This document shows, piece by piece, positions 3,815-6,416 of a DNA stretch of 6,416 nucleotides. A program made the position numbers and the translations under genes. Origin of the DNA: an uncultured bacterium (GTDB taxonomy: Bacteria; Bacillota; Clostridia; Oscillospirales; Oscillospiraceae); the NCBI GenBank assembly GCA_949286295.1, contig CASECK010000082.1, positions 1 through 6,416 of the forward strand, read 5' to 3'. The first letter of the stretch is position 1, and each line of letters starts with the position of its first letter. The notes below the pieces were generated by a model, which worked only from the letters and a program-made list of their open reading frames with translations, did not search any database and was not told the origin of the DNA.

Positions 3815-5119
3815 ATGCTTGACATTCGCTTTGTCCGGGAGAATCCAGAACTTGTGAAGGAGAACATCAAAAAGAAGTTTCAGGACGGCAAGCTCCCCCT
3901 GGTGGACCAGGTCATCGCCTTAGACGCGGAGAACCGCGCCACGGTCAGCGAGGCCAACGAGCTGCGCTCCAGCCGCAACGCCCTGTCCAAGCAGGTGGGG
4001 ATGCTGATGGGGCAGGCCAAAAAGGGCCCCTCCAAGCTGGCCGAGGCCGAGGCGGCCAAGGCCCAGGTGAAGGCCAACGCCGACCGCCTGGCCCAGCTGG
4101 AGGCCCGGGAGGCCGAGCTGGCCGCCCAGATCCGGCACATCATGCTCCAGATTCCCAACATCATCGACCCCTCGGTGCCCATCGGCCCCGACGACAGCTG
4201 CAATGTGGAGGTCCAGCGCTTTGGCGAGGCCAAGCTCCCCGATTTCGACATCCCCTATCACACCGAGAGTATGGAGCGCTTTGACGGCATCGACATGGAC
4301 TCCGCCGGCCGGGTGTCGGGCAACGGGTTTTACTACCTGCTGGGAGATGTGGCCCGGCTGCACGAGGCGGTGCTGGCCTACGCCCGGGACTTCATGATTG
4401 GCAAGGGGTTCACCTTCTGCATCCCCCCCTTCATGATTCACGGCAACGTGGTGGAGGGCGTCATGTCCCAGACGGATATGGAGGCCATGATGTACAAGAT
4501 TGAGGGCGAGGACCTCTACCTCATCGGCACCAGCGAGCACTCCATGATTGGCAAGTTCATCGACCAGATTATCCCCGAGCAGTCCCTGCCCCAGACCCTC
4601 ACCTCCTACTCCCCCTGCTTCCGGAAGGAGAAGGGGGCCCACGGCATCGAGGAGCGGGGGGTCTACCGCATCCACCAGTTTGAAAAGCAGGAGATGATTG
4701 TGGTCTGTCGGCCCGAGGACTCGATGCAGTGGTACGAGCAGATGTGGAAGTACTCCGTGGAGCTGTTCCGCTCCCTGGACATCCCCGTGCGGCAGCTGGA
4801 GTGCTGCTCCGGGGATTTGGCCGACCTGAAGGTCAAGTCCTGCGACATCGAGGCCTGGTCCCCCCGGCAGCAGAAATACTTCGAGGTCTGTTCCTGCTCC
4901 AACCTGGGCGACGCCCAGGCCAGGCGGCTGAAAATGCGGGTCAAGGGGGCCGACGGGAAAATGTATCTCCCCCACACCCTGAACAACACCGTGGTGGCGC
5001 CCCCTCGGATGCTCATCGCCTTCCTGGAGAACAACCTCCGGGCCGACGGCTCGGTGGCCATCCCCCAGGTGCTGCGCCCCTACATGGGCGGCCTGGAGGT
5101 CATGGTCCCCAAGAAATAA
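3815..5119 (+). CDS. serS: Seryl-tRNA synthetase (serine--tRNA ligase)
   Basis: This 434-residue class II aminoacyl-tRNA synthetase charges tRNA-Ser with serine in the cytoplasm. Residues 1-110 form the antiparallel tRNA-binding coiled-coil arm (start MLDIRFVRENPELVKENIKK). The motif 1 region is at 166-205 (VSGNGFYYLLGDVARLHEAV). The serine-binding TSE is at 239-241, motif 2 at 267-290 (PCFRKEKGAHG then RIHQFEKQEM) and the SCSN block at 360-363. Motif 3 is at 387-406 (HTLNNTVVAPPRMLIAFLEN) with its arginine at 398, and the ending LRPYMGGLEVM is typical. Length is normal. Several sites depart from the common bacterial sequence: GTSEHSMIG for PTAEVPLTN, GDLADLKVKSCDIEAW for GDMGFGACKTYDLEVW, and NNTVVAPPR for NGSGLAVGR. 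It is still expected to be active. AAAGGAA (3801-3807) is 7 nt before the ATG. The 39-nt gap upstream is too short for a T-box, so expression probably comes from the soj operon. Confidence 0.95.
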   Translation: MLDIRFVRENPELVKENIKKKFQDGKLPLVDQVIALDAENRATVSEANELRSSRNALSKQVGMLMGQAKKGPSKLAEAEAAKAQVKANADRLAQLEAREAELAAQIRHIMLQIPNIIDPSVPIGPDDSCNVEVQRFGEAKLPDFDIPYHTESMERFDGIDMDSAGRVSGNGFYYLLGDVARLHEAVLAYARDFMIGKGFTFCIPPFMIHGNVVEGVMSQTDMEAMMYKIEGEDLYLIGTSEHSMIGKFIDQIIPEQSLPQTLTSYSPCFRKEKGAHGIEERGVYRIHQFEKQEMIVVCRPEDSMQWYEQMWKYSVELFRSLDIPVRQLECCSGDLADLKVKSCDIEAWSPRQQKYFEVCSCSNLGDAQARRLKMRVKGADGKMYLPHTLNNTVVAPPRMLIAFLENNLRADGSVAIPQVLRPYMGGLEVMVPKK

Positions 5120-5163
5120 TCCATTCTGTATAAACCATATCATTTAATCCAGTTCGTTTTCAC

Positions 5164-5181
5164 GCTGTCCCGCCGGACAGC
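5164..5181. other. Small hairpin in the serS-mscL gap
   Basis: GCTGTCC (5164-5170) and GGACAGC (5175-5181) form a perfect 7-bp stem around a CGCC loop. No T-tract follows on either strand, so it is not a standard intrinsic terminator. It lies 35-52 bp before the mscL start and could be a processing or stability element or an operator. The rest of the 96-bp gap is AT-rich but shows no convincing promoter pair. Confidence 0.5.
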
Positions 5182-5194
5182 ACAACAGAGAAAG

Positions 5195-5202
5195 AGAAGG
5201 AG
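5195..5202 (+). promoter_or_regulatory. Ribosome binding site of mscL with long spacing
   Basis: AGAAGGAG is a strong Shine-Dalgarno sequence but lies 13 nt before the ATG at 5216, longer than the 5-10 nt usual here. The nearer GTG at 5203 is out of frame and stops after five codons, and the protein start at 5216 matches MscL, so the start stands. Confidence 0.65.
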
Positions 5203-5215
5203 TGTATCAGTTCCC

Positions 5216-5644
5216 ATGAAAAAGTTTATGGACGAGTTTAAGGCCTTCGCCATGCGGGGCAATGTGCTGGACATGGCCGTCGGCGTGGTCATCGGCGGCG
5301 CCTTCGGCAAGATTTCCACCTCCCTGGTCAACGACATCATCATGCCGGTCATCAGCCTGGCCACCGGCGGCATCGACTTTTCCGCCTGGAAAATCGTCCT
5401 GGCCCAAGCGGTGCTGGACGCCGAGGGGGCCGTGGTCACCCCGGAGCTGGCCATCAACTACGGCAATCTGATTTGCGTCATCCTGGACTTCATCATCATC
5501 GCCTTCGCCATTTTCTGCGTGGTCAAGGGCATCAATAAGCTCCACCGCGCCCCCGAGCCGGTGGAGGAGCCCGCGCCCCCCGAGCCCTCCGCCGAGGAGA
5601 AGCTGCTGGCCGAGATTCGGGACCTGCTGAAGGAGAAGTCCTGA
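5216..5644 (+). CDS. mscL: Large-conductance mechanosensitive channel MscL
   Basis: The 142-residue protein is a typical MscL subunit, which assembles as a pentamer in the membrane and opens under high tension to release solutes during hypo-osmotic shock. The N-terminal amphipathic helix is MKKFMDEFKAFAMRGNVLDM. The pore-lining TM1 (about 18-45) has AVGVVIGGAFGKISTSLVND followed by IIMPVISL. A periplasmic loop with GGIDFSAW comes next (51-58). TM2 is at about 80-106 (NYGNLICVILDFIIIAFAIF), and a Pro/Glu-rich linker leads to a C-terminal helix bundle segment (AEEKLLAEIRDLLKEK, 126-141). Length and all segments are normal. Only one base separates its stop from the next start, so the two are probably co-transcribed and translationally coupled. 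Confidence 0.97.
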   Translation: MKKFMDEFKAFAMRGNVLDMAVGVVIGGAFGKISTSLVNDIIMPVISLATGGIDFSAWKIVLAQAVLDAEGAVVTPELAINYGNLICVILDFIIIAFAIFCVVKGINKLHRAPEPVEEPAPPEPSAEEKLLAEIRDLLKEKS

Positions 5645-5645
5645 A

Positions 5646-6029
5646 ATGTCCCGGGAGAAACACCCCGGCCCCCCGCCGGAGCAGCGGGAGTATGTCCCCG
5701 CCTCTCCGGTCAAGCGGACCTTGGCCTGGATCGGCCTGACCTATATGGGAATCCTGCTGGTCCTGACCTCCTATCTCATCTTTACCGGCAGGGCCCTGGG
5801 CAATCTGGGGCCGCTGCTCACCGTCCCCGGCCTTGTGGGGCTTGGGGCGGTGTCCCTGGTGAGCTGGCGCTCCACCGGCCGGCCGGCCAAGGGGGCGGCC
5901 ATCGCCCTGGCTATCCTGTGCTGGCTGCTGGCCCTGGCCACCCTGCCGGTGGGACTTGTGGGGCTGCTGTCCAACTTCTCCGGCACGGGGGTTGAAGTCT
6001 TCGGAATCACCATCCTGGGAGGGGCATGA
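5646..6029 (+). CDS. Small integral membrane protein of unknown function, three predicted helices
   Basis: The 127-residue product belongs to no family I recognise. A Pro-rich hydrophilic N-terminus (1-24, MSREKHPGPPPEQREYVPAS) is followed by hydrophobic segments at about 26-46 (AWIGLTYMGILLVLTSYLIF), 53-73 (LGPLLTVPGLVGLGAVSLVS) and 83-108 (GAAIALAILCWLLALATLPV). Short basic loops (WRSTGRPAK) separate the last two. No catalytic motif is visible. AAGGAG at 5630-5635, inside the end of mscL, lies 10 nt before the ATG. The stop codon overlaps the first of two ATGs at the start of rsmG, so mscL, this gene and rsmG look like one transcription unit. GC-rich codon use matches the neighbours. Being a real gene is likely from the tight packing; a function cannot be given. 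Confidence 0.75.
   Translation: MSREKHPGPPPEQREYVPASPVKRTLAWIGLTYMGILLVLTSYLIFTGRALGNLGPLLTVPGLVGLGAVSLVSWRSTGRPAKGAAIALAILCWLLALATLPVGLVGLLSNFSGTGVEVFGITILGGA
6017..6024 (+). promoter_or_regulatory. Ribosome binding site that chooses between two rsmG start codons
   Basis: GGGAGGGG precedes a tandem ATGATG (6026-6031). GGAGG at 6018-6022 leaves only 3 nt to the first ATG but 6 nt to the second. The second ATG (6029) is therefore preferred, and the proteins would differ by one methionine. Confidence 0.6.
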
Positions 6030-6416
6030 TGGAGCAAATCATCCAACGCGGCCTATCGGAGCTGGGCCTGCTGGACCAGGTCCCGGCGGAGGCCCCGGGG
6101 CAGCTGGCGGAGTACGGCCGGCTGCTGCTGGAGAAAAATCAGGTGATGAACCTGACCGCCATCCGTCAGCCCGAGCAGGTGGCCCGGCTGCATATGCTGG
6201 ACTGCGCCGCGCTGCTCCCCCTGGCCGGTTTCCAGGACAAGACGCTCATTGACGTGGGCACCGGCGCGGGGTTTCCCGGCCTGCCCCTGAAGATTCTGGT
6301 CCCCTCTCTCCATGTCACGTTGCTGGACAGCCTGAACAAGCGGGTGCAGTGGCTGGAGCAGGTGTCCGCCCAGCTGGGGCTGGAGGGGGTGCGCCCTCTC
6401 CACGCCCGGGCGGAGG
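6029..6416 (+). CDS. rsmG: 16S rRNA (guanine(527)-N7)-methyltransferase RsmG, N-terminal part (runs off right edge)
   Basis: The first 129 residues are present of a protein that is usually about 210-240 long. RsmG (GidB) uses S-adenosylmethionine to methylate N7 of G527 in the 530 loop of 16S rRNA; its loss gives low-level streptomycin resistance in several bacteria. Visible hallmarks are the helical N-terminal cap with NLTAI (41-45), the SAM-binding loop DVGTGAGFPGLPLKI (75-89), the acidic residue D100 in TLLDSLNKR (97-105), which would contact the ribose, and the start of the HARAE segment where family members have GRAED. In B. subtilis rsmG lies directly upstream of noc. Here it lies about 5.5 kb downstream of the noc start, after mscL and an unknown membrane gene, on the same strand. 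Confidence 0.95.
   Translation, partial: MEQIIQRGLSELGLLDQVPAEAPGQLAEYGRLLLEKNQVMNLTAIRQPEQVARLHMLDCAALLPLAGFQDKTLIDVGTGAGFPGLPLKILVPSLHVTLLDSLNKRVQWLEQVSAQLGLEGVRPLHARAE

Noticed and set aside
3920..5143. 407-codon open frame on the minus strand across serS
   Set aside because: It is the antisense mirror of serS with His/Gly/Val/Leu-rich low-complexity sequence; no motif supports it.
5129..5148. mscL promoter with TATAAA, TATCAT or TTTAAT as -10
   Set aside because: Each hexamer is a fair -10, but none has a recognisable -35 at 16-18 bp, so no promoter is called.
5646..5659. Second Noc-site-like palindrome, ATGTCCCGGGAGAA
   Set aside because: It matches only 11 of 14 positions and is built on a CCCGGG core at a start codon in GC-rich DNA. 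About 0.25 such matches are expected by chance in a window of this size.

Overview
This window is a GC-rich (clearly above 60% by eye) piece of a bacterial chromosome, most likely from a low-to-mid-branching Clostridia/Oscillospiraceae-type Firmicute with high GC. The evidence is Firmicutes-style gene content (a Noc/Spo0J pair, Soj, serS and rsmG next to each other), strong AGGAGG-type ribosome binding sites, consensus sigma-A promoters and Firmicutes-type parS sites. The gene set is the chromosome-segregation neighbourhood that normally lies close to oriC. The genus call is an inference from composition and gene order only.

Layout. Bases 1-187 (minus strand) hold the start of a dicarboxylate/glutamate:cation symporter gene that runs off the left edge. 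It has its own promoter (TTGATA-17-TATAAT) and a leader of about 106 nt. The divergent intergenic region 188-479 also holds a palindrome close to the Noc binding site, a 7+7 dyad and a weak candidate promoter for noc. Then come noc (480-1283) and a strong rho-independent terminator (1303-1343). The soj control region follows, with a parS site, a perfect DnaA box and a near-consensus promoter. Next are soj/parA (1503-2279), spo0J/parB (2290-3180), an overlapping gene for a 200-residue membrane coiled-coil protein of unknown function (3173-3775), a second identical parS at its stop codon, and serS (3815-5119). After a 96-bp gap come mscL (5216-5644), a small three-helix membrane protein gene (5646-6029) and the first 129 codons of rsmG (6029 to the right edge).

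How they fit together. Spo0J (a CTP-dependent clamp) loads at parS, and Soj (a ParA ATPase) moves or organises the origin region. Noc is a Spo0J paralogue with a different DNA specificity that keeps division away from the nucleoid. The recognition-helix residues of the two ParB-family proteins here separate them cleanly: R/T/A/G in Spo0J and Q/K/T/R in Noc. The two parS copies bracket the soj-spo0J-orf200 block. The DnaA box abutting the soj promoter suggests a link between replication initiation and Soj expression. serS, mscL and rsmG are housekeeping genes (seryl-tRNA charging, osmotic safety valve, 16S rRNA m7G methylation).

I see no mobile element, CRISPR array, tRNA or rRNA. I do not see a wholly new system. 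The least explained items are the membrane coiled-coil protein in the par operon, the regulatory cluster before soj, the Noc-site-like palindrome before noc, and a SerRS with unusual motif sequences.
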